Source: Streptomyces bottropensis ATCC 25435 (GTDB lineage: Bacteria; Actinomycetota; Actinomycetes; Streptomycetales; Streptomycetaceae). From it: a DNA stretch of 64,000 nucleotides. The notes beneath the pieces are model-generated. The model had not been told where the DNA came from, did not search any database, and saw only the letters and a program-made list of their open reading frames with translations. Positions 52,140 through 61,080 of the stretch are shown here, piece after piece; within the stretch, counting starts at the first letter, position 1; each line of letters opens with the position of its first letter. The translations under genes and the position numbers were made by a program. The stretch lies in the NCBI RefSeq assembly GCF_000383595.1, contig NZ_KB911581.1, positions 6,593,519-6,657,518 on the forward strand, in the 5' to 3' direction.

Positions 52140-53660
52140 TCATCCCTGGGTCTGCTGGATAGCTTCGCGAAGCACCTGGCGGTCGTCGAAGGGACGTACC
52201 ACGCCGGCGATGTCCTGGCCCTGCTCGTGGCCCTTGCCCGCGACCAGCACGGTGTCGCCCGGCCGCGCGCGGGCCACCGCCGCGGCGATCGCGGCGCCAC
52301 GGTCCTCGAACAGGAGGACCTCGCCGCGCTCGTGCGCCGGCACGGACGCCGCGCCCTGGAGCATGGTCGCGAGGATCGCGAGGGGGTCCTCGGAGCGGGG
52401 GTTGTCGGAGGTCAGTACGGCCGTGTCGGAGAGCCGGGCCATCGCGGCGCCCATCGGCGCGCGCTTGGTCGTGTCCCGGTCGCCGCCGCAGCCGAGCACG
52501 ATGTGCAGGCTGCCCTCGGTGACCTTGCGCAGCGCCTTGAGGACGGACTCGACCGCGTCCGTCTTGTGGGCGTAGTCGACGACCGCGAGGTAGGGCTGCC
52601 CGGCGTCCACGCGCTCCAGCCGGCCCGGCACGCCCGGTACGGCGGCGACACCGTCCGCGGCGGTCTGCGGGTCGATCCCGGCGACGGCCAGCGCGGCGAC
52701 GGCCGCCAGGGTGTTGGCGACGTTGAAGGAGCCCGGCAGCGGGGACCTGGCGGTGATCCGCTCGCCCTTGGGCCCGACCACCGTGAACGTCGAGTCCATG
52801 GGGCCGACCCGGACGCCCTCGGCGCGCCAGTCGGCGTCCGGGTGCCCCTCGGCGGAGAAGGTGACGACGGGCACCGTGGCCTCGCCGACGAGCCGGCGGC
52901 CGTACTCGTCGTCGAGGTTGACCACGCCGAGCCGGCTGCGTTCCGGGGTGAACAGCTGTGCCTTGGCCCGGAAGTAGTCCTCCATGTCGGAGTGGAACTC
53001 CATGTGCTCCGGGCTGAGATTGTTGAAGACCGCCACGTCGAAGACGCAGCCGTCGACCCGGCCGAGGACCAGGGCGTGGCTGGACACCTCCATGACGACC
53101 GAGTCGACGCCGCGTTCGCGCATGACCGCGAACAGGGCCTGGAGGTCGGTGGCCTCGGGGGTGGTCCGCTCGGACTTGATGCGCTCGTCGCCGATGCGCG
53201 TCTCGACCGTGCCGATGAGCCCCGTGGAGCGCACGGCCTGCAAACCGCCCTCGACGAGGTACGCGGTGGTGGTCTTGCCGGACGTGCCGGTGATGCCGAT
53301 CTGGAGCAGGTCGCGGCCCGGCCGGCCGTAGATCGTGGCCGCCAGCTCGCCCATCCGCGCGCGCGGGTTCTCCACGACGAGCGCGGGGAGCCCGGCGGCG
53401 GCGGCGCGCTCGGCGCCGCTCGGGTCGGTGAGCACGGCGACGGCGCCGAGGCCGGCCGCCTGGTCCGCGAAGTCGGCGCCGTGCAGACGGGCGCCGGGCA
53501 GGGCGGCGTACAGGTCGCCGGGGCGGACGGCCCGCGAGTCGTGGGTGATGCCCGTGACCTCCGCGGCGCTCCCCGGCTGCTCGGCACCCACCTGGCCGGC
53601 GAGGTCCGCGAGGGATGTGGCGGAGACCTGGAGCGGCCTGGGCGGTCCCGGATATGTCAC
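52140..53660 (-). CDS. murE: UDP-MurNAc-dipeptide:diaminopimelate ligase MurE
   Basis: 506 residues from the GTG at 53660, which has AAGGA seven bases upstream and gives the usual family length. A GTG at 53807 would add 49 residues, but that stretch contains a repeat-like GGGAGCGAAGCGAGGG, so I prefer the shorter form. The P-loop is G-T-S-G-K-T-T-T (around residue 120), and other Mur-ligase segments are N-N-L-S-P-E-H-M-E-F-H and D-Y-A-H-K-T-D. D-N-P-R-S-E-D-P is the diaminopimelate-recognition motif. In Streptomyces the added amino acid is LL-diaminopimelate. Confidence 0.94.
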   Translation of the reverse strand: MTYPGPPRPLQVSATSLADLAGQVGAEQPGSAAEVTGITHDSRAVRPGDLYAALPGARLHGADFADQAAGLGAVAVLTDPSGAERAAAAGLPALVVENPRARMGELAATIYGRPGRDLLQIGITGTSGKTTTAYLVEGGLQAVRSTGLIGTVETRIGDERIKSERTTPEATDLQALFAVMRERGVDSVVMEVSSHALVLGRVDGCVFDVAVFNNLSPEHMEFHSDMEDYFRAKAQLFTPERSRLGVVNLDDEYGRRLVGEATVPVVTFSAEGHPDADWRAEGVRVGPMDSTFTVVGPKGERITARSPLPGSFNVANTLAAVAALAVAGIDPQTAADGVAAVPGVPGRLERVDAGQPYLAVVDYAHKTDAVESVLKALRKVTEGSLHIVLGCGGDRDTTKRAPMGAAMARLSDTAVLTSDNPRSEDPLAILATMLQGAASVPAHERGEVLLFEDRGAAIAAAVARARPGDTVLVAGKGHEQGQDIAGVVRPFDDRQVLREAIQQTQG

Positions 53661-53731
53661 GGGAACGTCCTTCTGGGTGGTTTGGGACTGATCAGCGTGT
53701 GGCACGGCGGTGAGCGTACCGGGCGCACCCC

Positions 53732-53775
53732 CACGGGAGCGAAGCGAGGGTTTGTGCGAGCGAGGCTCGGAGGTG
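53732..53775. repeat. Streptomyces-style intergenic repeat upstream of murE
   Basis: The stretch includes GGGAGCGAAGCGAGGG followed by TTTGTGCGAGCGAGGCTCGG, with GAGCGA repeated. I recall very similar GAGCGAAGCGAGGGT sequences scattered between genes in streptomycete genomes. It argues that this part is leader rather than murE coding sequence. Confidence 0.5.
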
Positions 53776-53869
53776 TGGTTCCCGGGGTCGGGAGTGATCA
53801 TGGTCACGAGTCGGTTCCTGGCTGGTTGCGCTGATCAGCGGGTGGATCAGGACGGGGTCAGGCGGCGAG

Positions 53870-55846
53870 TCAGGGCGTGAAGGCGACCGGCAGGTTCGCC
53901 GGCTTCGCCCCGGTGGGCGGGACCTGGAGGGTCTTCAGGGCGAACTCCATGACCTCCTTGTAGATGGGTCCGCAGATCTGGCCGCCGAAGTAGTTGCCCT
54001 TGGTGGCGTTCTGGATCGCGCAGTAGACGGTGATCCTCGGCTTGTCGGCGGGCGCGAAGCCGGCGAAGGACGAGGTGTAGCCGCGGTAGCGGCCGGTGGC
54101 CGGATCCACACGGTTGGCCGTACCCGTCTTGCCCGCGACCCGGTAGCCGGGGATGCGCGCCTTGGTGCCGGTGCCCTCCTCGTCGTCCACGACGGACTCC
54201 AGCATCCGGGCGAGGGCCTTCGCCGTCTTCTCGCTCACGACCCGGTTCTTCTCGGGCTCGGGAGCGGGGGTGAAACGGCCGTCCGGCCCCTTGGTGCCTC
54301 GTACCAGGGTCGGTTCGACGCGTACGCCGCCGTTGGCGATCGTCGAGTAGACGGAGGCCGCCTGCATGGCGTTTATCGACACGCCCTGGCCGAAAGGGAT
54401 CGTGTACTGCTGCGAGGTCGACCAGTCGCCGGGCGCGGCGAGGATGCCCTTGGTCTCGCCCGGGAAGCCGAGGCCGGTGTAGCTGCCGATGCCGAACTTG
54501 CGCAGGTAGGAGTGGAGGATCCGGTTGGACTCGCGCTGGTTCCGGCCGAGTTCGCCGGTGGCGAGGATCGTGCCGATGTTGCTGGACTTGGCGAGGACGC
54601 CGTTGAGCGTCAGGTACCAGGTCGGGTGGTCGATGTCGTCCTTGAACAGGCGGTCGCCGCGGTGCAGCCGGTTGGGCACGGTGACGTGGGTGCCCGGTGT
54701 GGCGACGTTCTCCTCCAGTACGGCGGCCATCGACATGACCTTGGCGGTGGAGCCGGGCTCGAAGGCGTCCTGGAGGGCCGCGTTGCCCAGCGCGTCCGGG
54801 TTCGCCTTCGTGAGGTCGTTGGGGTCGAAGCCGGGCGAGTTGGCCATGGCGAGGATCTCGCCGGTGCGGGTGTCCTGCACGATCACGTACCCGCGGTCGG
54901 CCTTGGACTCCTTCACCTGGTCGGTGATGGCGTTCTGCGCGGCCCACTGGATGTCACGGTCGATGGTCAGCTCGACGTCGGAGCCGGCCACGGCGGGGGT
55001 CTCGGTGGAGCCCGCGGTGGGCACCAGACGGCCGCCGGACTGGGCGTAGCGGATCTTGCCGTCCTTGCCGGCCAGACGGCTGTTCCACTTCTGCTCGATG
55101 CCGCCGCCGCCCTTGCCCTCGGCGTTGACCCAGCCCAGTATTCCGGCGGCGAGGCCGCCGTTGGGGTACACGCGCTTGCTGCTGGGCTCCTGGAAGACGC
55201 CGGCCAGGACGTTGACCGTGCCCTTGTCGTCGCCGGACCGCTGGACGAGCGCGGACTTCAGGTCGCGGATCTGGTTCCAGACCTGGGGGGTCTGGCGGCG
55301 GGCGAGGACGACGTAGCGGGTGTTCCTGGTGCGCAGTTTCTCGGTCAGGGTCTCCTGGTCCGCGCCGAGGATCGGCGCGAGGAGGGCGGCCGCCTGCTCC
55401 GGTCCGTCGTCGACCCTCAGCTGCTCGCGCGTGAACATCGTCGGGTCGGCGGTGATGTCGTTGGCGTCGGCGCTGATCGCCAGGGCGACGCCGTTCCTGT
55501 CGGTGATCCCGCCCCGCTCGGCGGACAGCACCCGGCCGACGTAACGGTTCCGGTCGGCCTTGGAGGCGTACTCGCTCGCGTCGACGGCCTGCACCTGGAG
55601 GAGCCGTACGACGAAGGCGATCATCACCAGGGTCAGCGCGAGGCTGACCATGCGCAGCCTCGGCCGCGGGCTGCCCAGCCGGATGGTGCGCGCGGCCGGC
55701 TGGCGGGGTGAGGCCGGGCGGCGCTGCGCGGCGGGCCGGGCGCCGGGGCCTGGTCGGTGCTGCCGGCCGCCCGGGTGCGCAGGCCGGGCGGGTCCGGGTA
55801 CGCGGCGGCGGGGGGGCTGCCTGCCTGAATCGGCCACTTCCGTCAC
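53870..55846 (-). CDS. ftsI: Septal penicillin-binding protein FtsI (PBP3)
   Basis: 658 residues from the GTG at 55846, which overlaps the ftsL stop codon (GTGA). The N-terminal ~60 residues are rich in Arg, Pro and Gly, cytoplasmic. One membrane helix follows (M-V-S-L-A-L-T-L-V-M-I-A-F-V-V). The dimerisation domain comes next. The transpeptidase has S-T-A-K (in E-P-G-S-T-A-K, around residue 348), S-S-N (A-K-S-S-N-I-G) and K-T-G (V-A-G-K-T-G-T-A-N). It crosslinks septal peptidoglycan with FtsW. Confidence 0.96.
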   Translation of the reverse strand: MTEVADSGRQPPRRRVPGPARPAHPGGRQHRPGPGARPAAQRRPASPRQPAARTIRLGSPRPRLRMVSLALTLVMIAFVVRLLQVQAVDASEYASKADRNRYVGRVLSAERGGITDRNGVALAISADANDITADPTMFTREQLRVDDGPEQAAALLAPILGADQETLTEKLRTRNTRYVVLARRQTPQVWNQIRDLKSALVQRSGDDKGTVNVLAGVFQEPSSKRVYPNGGLAAGILGWVNAEGKGGGGIEQKWNSRLAGKDGKIRYAQSGGRLVPTAGSTETPAVAGSDVELTIDRDIQWAAQNAITDQVKESKADRGYVIVQDTRTGEILAMANSPGFDPNDLTKANPDALGNAALQDAFEPGSTAKVMSMAAVLEENVATPGTHVTVPNRLHRGDRLFKDDIDHPTWYLTLNGVLAKSSNIGTILATGELGRNQRESNRILHSYLRKFGIGSYTGLGFPGETKGILAAPGDWSTSQQYTIPFGQGVSINAMQAASVYSTIANGGVRVEPTLVRGTKGPDGRFTPAPEPEKNRVVSEKTAKALARMLESVVDDEEGTGTKARIPGYRVAGKTGTANRVDPATGRYRGYTSSFAGFAPADKPRITVYCAIQNATKGNYFGGQICGPIYKEVMEFALKTLQVPPTGAKPANLPVAFTP

Positions 55847-56439
55847 CTGCCGGGGTTCGTCGGGAGCTGGATGGACTGTGGGGACGCGCTGGTGGGCGTG
55901 GGGGCCGGGGTGGGGGTGTCCACGGGCGCCGGGGTCCACGCGGGCTGCCGCGACGGCGTCGCGGAGGCCGGGGGCGTGGGGCTCGGGGTGGTGCTGGGAG
56001 GGGGGACCGGGCTCGCGGGCGGGCCGGGGTCCAGGATCTCGGGCGCGAGGACGAGCGGCATACGGGCCACGGACTGCTGGGCCGCGCTCGGTACGCCCAT
56101 GACCGTGCCGTCGGGGTTCAGGAAGGCCGGGTCTCCGCCGGGGACCATGCCCAGTTCGCGGGCGCGGCGCTGGAGGGCGTCGGGCGCGGAGTAGGCGTCC
56201 ACGTCGCGCTGGAGCGCCTGTTCCTCGTCGGTGTAGCTCTTGACGTCGTCCTGGAGGTCGTCGAGCTTGAACGACCCTTCACTGAGGGCGGAGTTCAGCA
56301 CGAGGAGTCCGATGAGGCCGCCGCCCAGCAGCAGGACGACGAGGAGGACGAACGGGGTGCGTGCGGCGCCTTTGGGCCGCACGGGCAGGAGCCGCGCGAG
56401 ACGGGCGGCCCGGCCTCTCAGTTCGGGTTTCCTGCTCAC
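55843..56439 (-). CDS. ftsL: FtsL-like division protein
   Basis: 198 residues. A basic N-terminus (R-K-P-E-L-R-G-R-A-A-R-L) precedes one membrane helix at about 29-49 (F-V-L-L-V-V-L-L-L-G-G-G). A short coiled coil follows (L-D-D-L-Q-D-D-V-K-S-Y-T-D-E-E-Q-A-L-Q-R-D-V). The last ~70 residues are Pro/Thr/Ser-rich (P-P-P-S-T-T-P-S-P-T-P). FtsL pairs with FtsB/DivIC and FtsQ. The identity rests on topology and on its place between rsmH and ftsI; sequence conservation is low in this family. Confidence 0.88.
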   Translation of the reverse strand: MSRKPELRGRAARLARLLPVRPKGAARTPFVLLVVLLLGGGLIGLLVLNSALSEGSFKLDDLQDDVKSYTDEEQALQRDVDAYSAPDALQRRARELGMVPGGDPAFLNPDGTVMGVPSAAQQSVARMPLVLAPEILDPGPPASPVPPPSTTPSPTPPASATPSRQPAWTPAPVDTPTPAPTPTSASPQSIQLPTNPGR

Positions 56440-56464
56440 GCGTCCTCCCTGTGCGTTCGGCTTC

Positions 56465-56515
56465 CGGACTCACTCACCGTCCCCGCGAGTTCGCTTCTCG
56501 GACTCACTCACCGTC
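56465..56515. repeat. 17-bp direct repeat between rsmH and ftsL
   Basis: CGGACTCACTCACCGTC occurs at 56465-56481 and 56499-56515, 34 bp apart, within the 130-bp gap. Further CTCAC-bearing variants follow to 56575. Its role is unknown. Confidence 0.6.
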
Positions 56516-56569
56516 ACCCTTCACGCACCGTGTACGGCCGCCTCGTAGGCCTCATGCGGCTCACGCGCC

Positions 56570-57526
56570 TCACTCAACGTCTTCCCGCACGCGTTCCGCC
56601 CCGCGCAGACGTGCGGGGGCGGCGCGCCGGTTCTCGGCGACCTCTTCCTCGGTGGGAAGTTCGGCACCACGGGTGAGGAGCTTGAGCCTCGGCTGGTAGC
56701 GCTCGGGGACCACGGGCAGTCCGGGGGGCGCGGTGATGGCCGCGCCGGCGGCGAGCACCTGCTTGACGAGGCGGTCCTCCAGCGAGTGGTAGGACAGCAC
56801 GGCGATCCGGCCGCCGACGGCGAGGGCCCGCACGGCGGCGGGGATCGCCCGCTCCAGGACGGTCAGTTCGCCGTTGACCTCGATGCGCAGGGCCTGGAAG
56901 GTGCGCTTGGCGGGGTTGCCGCCGGTGCGCTTGGCCGCCTGCGGCAGGGAGTCGCGGATCAGTTCGACGAGGCGGGCGCTGTTGGTGAAGGGCTCCTTGT
57001 CGCGCTCGCGCACGATCGCGGAGACGATCCGCTTGGCCTGCTTCTCCTCGCCGTACGCCCGGAGGATCCGGACGAGCTCGCCCGCCGGGTAGGTGTTGAG
57101 GACCTCGGCCGCGCCGATGCCGGTCGTCTGGTCCATCCGCATGTCGAGGGGGGCGTCCTGGGCGTAGGCGAAGCCCCGGTCGGCCTCGTCGAGCTGCATG
57201 GAGGAGACGCCGAGGTCGAACAGGACGCCCTGGACGCGCGGCAGGCCCAGGCGGTCCAGCACGTCGGGGAGTTCGTCGTAGACGGCGTGCACGAGGGTGG
57301 CGCGCTCGCCGAAGGGGGCGAGCCGTTCACCGGAGAGGCGCAGGGCCTCCTTGTCGCGGTCGAGGGCGACGAGCCGCGCCTCGGGGAACCGGGCGAGGAG
57401 CGCCTCGCTGTGGCCGCCGAGGCCGAGCGTGCAGTCGACCACCACCGCGCCGGGCTCCGTGAGGGCCGGGGCCAGCATGTCCAGGCAGCGCCGGAGCATG
57501 ACGGGGACGTGGCGGCTGTTGCTCAA
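56570..57526 (-). CDS. rsmH: 16S rRNA m4C1402 methyltransferase RsmH (MraW)
   Basis: 318 residues. The SAM-binding motif [13 protein letters not shown] (around residues 30-42) and L-V-A-L-D-R-D are followed by [11 protein letters not shown] and P-L-D-M-R-M-D-Q. The C-terminal [12 protein letters not shown] is the family hallmark. It methylates C1402 in the decoding centre. It is the first gene of the dcw operon; mraZ, usually just upstream, is absent. A promoter lies about 120 bases upstream. Confidence 0.96.
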   Translation of the reverse strand: MSNSRHVPVMLRRCLDMLAPALTEPGAVVVDCTLGLGGHSEALLARFPEARLVALDRDKEALRLSGERLAPFGERATLVHAVYDELPDVLDRLGLPRVQGVLFDLGVSSMQLDEADRGFAYAQDAPLDMRMDQTTGIGAAEVLNTYPAGELVRILRAYGEEKQAKRIVSAIVRERDKEPFTNSARLVELIRDSLPQAAKRTGGNPAKRTFQALRIEVNGELTVLERAIPAAVRALAVGGRIAVLSYHSLEDRLVKQVLAAGAAITAPPGLPVVPERYQPRLKLLTRGAELPTEEEVAENRRAAPARLRGAERVREDVE

Positions 57527-57853
57527 GGGGCCCTCTCAGGTCCGGCGCGAGCCGCACGTACGCGCCGCGCACGCGGGGAGACGCCGGGCTGTCGCCGGTT
57601 CTCCTGGGGATTCGAGTCCAGCAGGGGGCCTCGCCTCCCGCTCCGCGTCACTCTAGTCCACGGCATATCGCGGTCAATCAACCGGCCTGCGCGTCGCGGC
57701 GCCTCCTGCGGGTGAACCGGCGATGCCGGAGAAATCACCTGTACGGTCGAGATCCGGCCACTCCTGTGGGTTACCTCACAACAAGCCTCGATGACGTTCT
57801 TTGTCCTCTCTCACAGAGCGCCTCCGGCGGTCGTGACCAGTACCGTCATGGTT
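57527..57853. other. Divergent gap between rsmH and the carbonic anhydrase gene
   Basis: 327 bases. It contains the rsmH promoter (57650-57677) and, on the plus strand, the 5' region of the carbonic anhydrase gene. In-frame ATGs at 57791 and 57848 are possible upstream starts for the latter. No mraZ-like frame (about 145 residues with the AbrB-type domain) is present on either strand. Confidence 0.7.
57650..57677 (-). promoter_or_regulatory. Sigma-70-type promoter for the dcw operon
   Basis: On the minus strand TTGACC (57677-57672) and TAGAGT (57655-57650) are separated by 16 bp, close to the HrdB consensus for streptomycetes. The expected transcript start is near 57643, giving a leader of about 117 bases before rsmH. 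Confidence 0.65.
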
Positions 57854-58399
57854 ATGACGACCTCCGCAGCAATTCCCACCGGCCCCGAAGGCGCCATATC
57901 CGACGGCACCGTCACCGACCGTCTCGTCGAGGCGAACCAGCGGTACGCCGCCGCGTTCACCGACCCCGGGATGGACGCCCGCCCCGTCCTGCGCGTCGCG
58001 GTGGTGGCCTGTATGGACGCCCGCCTCGACCTGCACGACGCGCTCGGCCTGGAGCTCGGCGACTGTCACACCATCCGCAACGCGGGCGGCGTGGTCACCG
58101 ACGACGTGATCCGCTCGCTCACCATCAGCCAGCGCAAGCTCGGCACCCGCAGCGTGGTCCTCATCCATCACACCGGCTGCGGACTGGAGTCCCTCACCGA
58201 GGACTTCCGCAACGAGCTGGAGACGGAGGTCGGACAGCGGCCGGCCTGGGCGGTGGAGTCCTTCCGGGACGTGGACCAGGACGTACGGCAGTCCATGCAG
58301 CGGGTGCGCACCAACCCGTTCCTGCTGCACTCCGACGACGTGCGCGGCTTCGTCTTCGACGTGACGACGGGCCTGCTGCGGGAGGTCGACCCCGCCTGA
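57854..58399 (+). CDS. Beta-class carbonic anhydrase
   Basis: 181 residues from the ATG at 57854 (M-T-T-S-A-A-I-P-T). The zinc ligands are in V-A-C-M-D-A-R-L-D (around residue 50, with the Cys-x-Asp-x-Arg dyad) and I-H-H-T-G-C-G (around 103). The short length and the C-M-D-A-R form match the actinobacterial single-domain subgroup of beta carbonic anhydrases. It interconverts CO2 and bicarbonate. It is divergent from rsmH and is followed by a hairpin. Confidence 0.93.
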   Translation: MTTSAAIPTGPEGAISDGTVTDRLVEANQRYAAAFTDPGMDARPVLRVAVVACMDARLDLHDALGLELGDCHTIRNAGGVVTDDVIRSLTISQRKLGTRSVVLIHHTGCGLESLTEDFRNELETEVGQRPAWAVESFRDVDQDVRQSMQRVRTNPFLLHSDDVRGFVFDVTTGLLREVDPA

Positions 58400-58416
58400 T
58401 CCCGTCGAACCGGGCC

Positions 58417-58457
58417 GCGCGCGACCCCTCTCCTACCGCCCGAGGGAGGTCGCGCGC
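58417..58457 (+). terminator. Hairpin after the carbonic anhydrase gene
   Basis: GCGCGCGACC (58417-58426) pairs with GGTCGCGCGC (58448-58457); the 21-base loop contains a CCTC/GAGG pair. It starts 18 bases after the stop codon. Confidence 0.7.
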
Positions 58458-58529
58458 AGCCCCGGTTTCCTGTCAATCTGCTGGCATCACGACCTACAAA
58501 AGACTACAAATCCGACATATCGCAGACCG

Positions 58530-58538
58530 TTATCCACA
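58530..58538 (+). promoter_or_regulatory. DnaA-box sequence in the moxR upstream region
   Basis: TTATCCACA is an exact match to the classical DnaA box. It lies in the 285-bp gap between the carbonic anhydrase and moxR genes, about 150 bases before moxR. Binding is not demonstrated. Confidence 0.4.
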
Positions 58539-58684
58539 GGCGAGTGACACGGATTGGTAACGGCAGCAAGAATGCGGATGTGACGTCACGCTGAGCAGTT
58601 TCCGCGTGGTGTCCGTGTTTCGGGGTGGGCCGGTCCGCATCGCAGAGCGACGGCCCGGAGAAAGAACGGGCCGAGGAGGGCCGG

Positions 58685-59725
58685 GTGACGACCTATGACG
58701 ATCGAGCGAGCCTCACTGATCTGACCAGCACTGTGGAGCGAGTCCGCAGTTCGGTCGAAGGAGTGATCGAGGGCAAGCCTGAGGTCGTACGGCTTTCGCT
58801 GACAGTGCTGCTCGCCGAGGGGCATCTTCTGATCGAGGATGTGCCCGGCGTCGGCAAGACCATGCTGGCCAAGGCACTGGCGCGGTCCATCGACTGCTCT
58901 GTGCGGCGTATCCAGTTCACGCCGGACCTGCTGCCGTCGGACATCACGGGTGTGTCCATCTGGGATCAGCAGCGCAAGGAGTTCGAGTTCAAGCCGGGCG
59001 CGATCTTCTCGCAGATCGTGATCGGCGACGAGATCAACCGCGCCTCGCCGAAGACGCAGTCCGCGCTGCTGGAGTCGCTGGAGGAGCGCCAGGTCACGAT
59101 CGACGGCACGACGTACGAGCTGCCCAGCCCCTTCATGGTGGTGGCCACGCAGAACCCCGTGGAGATGGAGGGCACCTACCCGCTGCCGGAGGCCCAGCGC
59201 GACCGCTTCATGGCCCGCGTCTCCGTCGGCTACCCCAGCCCGGAGGCCGAGCTGCGGATGCTCGACGTCCACGGCGGCGTCTCGCCGCTGGAGGACATGC
59301 AGCCGGTGGCGCACGCGCACGAGATCGTGAAGCTGATCGAGGCGGTCCGGGGCGTGCACGTCGCGGAAACGGTCCGGCGGTACGCGGTGGATCTGGTCGG
59401 CGCCACCCGTAGCCACCCGGATCTCAGACTCGGCGCCTCGCCGCGCGCCACGCTGCATCTGCTGCGCGCGGCGAGGGCGACCGCCGCCCTGAACGGCCGG
59501 GACTACGCCCTGCCGGACGACATCCAGTCGCTGGCCGTGGCCATCCTCGCCCACCGGCTGCTGCCGACCGCGCAGGCCCAGCTCAACCGCCGGACGCCGG
59601 AGCAGGTCGTGCAGGAGATCCTGCAGCGCACGCCGGTGCCGCAGGCGCCCCAGGCGCAGAGCGCCTTCGGCTCGGTCCACGCCACGCCCGCGTACCCGCA
59701 GCAGCCGCCGCGGAGGCTTGGATGA
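58685..59725 (+). CDS. MoxR-family AAA ATPase
   Basis: 346 residues from the GTG at 58685 with GGAGG upstream. Walker A is D-V-P-G-V-G-K-T-M (around residue 57), Walker B is V-I-G-D-E-I-N-R-A, and sensor 1 is V-A-T-Q-N-P-V-E. The lid domain has P-E-A-Q-R-D-R-F-M. The C-terminus is a Pro/Gln-rich tail. MoxR ATPases act as chaperones that assemble partner complexes. It overlaps the DUF58 gene by ATGA, a typical pairing. Confidence 0.95.
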   Translation: MTTYDDRASLTDLTSTVERVRSSVEGVIEGKPEVVRLSLTVLLAEGHLLIEDVPGVGKTMLAKALARSIDCSVRRIQFTPDLLPSDITGVSIWDQQRKEFEFKPGAIFSQIVIGDEINRASPKTQSALLESLEERQVTIDGTTYELPSPFMVVATQNPVEMEGTYPLPEAQRDRFMARVSVGYPSPEAELRMLDVHGGVSPLEDMQPVAHAHEIVKLIEAVRGVHVAETVRRYAVDLVGATRSHPDLRLGASPRATLHLLRAARATAALNGRDYALPDDIQSLAVAILAHRLLPTAQAQLNRRTPEQVVQEILQRTPVPQAPQAQSAFGSVHATPAYPQQPPRRLG

Positions 59726-61080
59726 CCACCCCCGGGCCGGCGCCCACCCCGGAGCAGGACAAGGGCGGGCTGCGCACGGCCCTCGCCGGCCTCACCACGC
59801 GCGGGCGCTCGTTCCTGGCCGCCGGCATCGCGGCCGCGATCTGCGCGTACGTCCTCGGGCAGAGCGATCTGCTGCGGGTGGGCCTGCTGCTGGCCGTGCT
59901 GCCGCTGGTCTGCACGACCGTGCTGTACCGCACCCGTTACCGGGTCGCGGGCAGCCGCCGGCTCTCCCCCGCGCGGGTGCCGGCCGGCGGCGAGGCCCGC
60001 GTCCATCTGCGGATGGACAACGTCTCGCGGCTGCCCACCGGGCTGCTGATGCTGCAGGACCGGGTGCCCTACGTGCTCGGTCCGCGCCCGAGGTTCGTGC
60101 TGGACCGGGTGGAGGCGGGCGGCCGCCGCGAGGTGTCGTACCGCGTCCGTTCCGATCTGCGCGGCCGCTATCCGCTGGGTCCGCTCCAGCTGCGCCTGAC
60201 CGACCCGTTCGGCATGTGCGAGCTGACCCGCTCCTTCTCCACGTACGACACCCTGACCGTCGTCCCGCGCGTGGAGGCGCTGTCGCCGGTGCGGCTGGGC
60301 GGGGAGGCGAAGGGGTACGGCGACGGCCGGCAGCGCTCACTGGCGCTGGCCGGCGAGGACGACGTGATCCCGCGTGGCTACCGGCACGGCGACGACCTGC
60401 GCCGGGTGCACTGGCGTTCGACCGCGCGCTACGGGGAGCTGATGGTGCGCCGCGAGGAGCAACCGCAGCGCGCCCGCTGCACGGTGCTGCTGGACACCCG
60501 GGCCGAGGCGTTCCTCGGCGCGGGCCCGGACTCTGCCTTCGAGTGGGCCGTCTCCGGCGCCGCCTCCATGCTGGTCCACATGCTCGAACGGGGCTTCTCC
60601 GTACGGCTGTTGACGGACACCGGCAGTTCGGTGCCCGGCGAGGGCGCGGACGGGTTCGCGGGTGCCAGCCAGGAGTCGGCCGATGCGGCGGGACTGATGA
60701 TGGACACCCTCGCGGTGATCGACCACTCCGACGGATCGGGCCTCTCGCCCGCGTACGACGTGCTGCGCGGCGGCAACGAAGGGCTGCTGATCGCCTTCCT
60801 CGGCGACCTCGACGAGGAACAGGCGACGGTGATCGGCAAGATGCGCCAGCGCGGCGGCGGGGCGGTCGCCTTCCTGCTGGACAGCGAGGCGTGGACGACC
60901 GAGACGGGCGAGGTGCCCGGTGCCGGGAGCGCGAGCGAGGAGTCGCTGCGGCTGCTGCACGAGGCGGGCTGGACGGCACTGACCGTCCCGCGCGGCGCCT
61001 CGCTGGCGGACCTGTGGCGGCAGGCGGACCGACAGCGTCTCGGTGTGATGTCCGGGAGCGGCACGGAGGGACGGTCATGA
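59722..61080 (+). CDS. DUF58 domain protein (MoxR partner)
   Basis: 452 residues. Two N-terminal membrane helices (about 27-75) are followed by a beta-rich region with V-S-Y-R-V-R-S-D-L-R-G-R-Y-P-L-G-P. The DUF58 signature D-D-L-R-R-V-H-W-R-S-T-A-R-Y-G-E-L-M-V-R lies around residues 223-242. A vWA-like C-terminal part has V-L-L-D-T-R-A-E. It is the conserved partner of MoxR; its role is not known in detail. Overlaps with both neighbouring genes by four bases suggest coupled translation. Confidence 0.94.
   Translation: MTTPGPAPTPEQDKGGLRTALAGLTTRGRSFLAAGIAAAICAYVLGQSDLLRVGLLLAVLPLVCTTVLYRTRYRVAGSRRLSPARVPAGGEARVHLRMDNVSRLPTGLLMLQDRVPYVLGPRPRFVLDRVEAGGRREVSYRVRSDLRGRYPLGPLQLRLTDPFGMCELTRSFSTYDTLTVVPRVEALSPVRLGGEAKGYGDGRQRSLALAGEDDVIPRGYRHGDDLRRVHWRSTARYGELMVRREEQPQRARCTVLLDTRAEAFLGAGPDSAFEWAVSGAASMLVHMLERGFSVRLLTDTGSSVPGEGADGFAGASQESADAAGLMMDTLAVIDHSDGSGLSPAYDVLRGGNEGLLIAFLGDLDEEQATVIGKMRQRGGGAVAFLLDSEAWTTETGEVPGAGSASEESLRLLHEAGWTALTVPRGASLADLWRQADRQRLGVMSGSGTEGRS

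Noticed and set aside
52140-53807. 555-residue form of MurE
   Set aside because: The extra 49 residues include a repeat-like GAGCGAAGCGAGGG and are not typical of MurE; a GTG with AAGGA at 53660 gives normal length. I keep this as uncertain.
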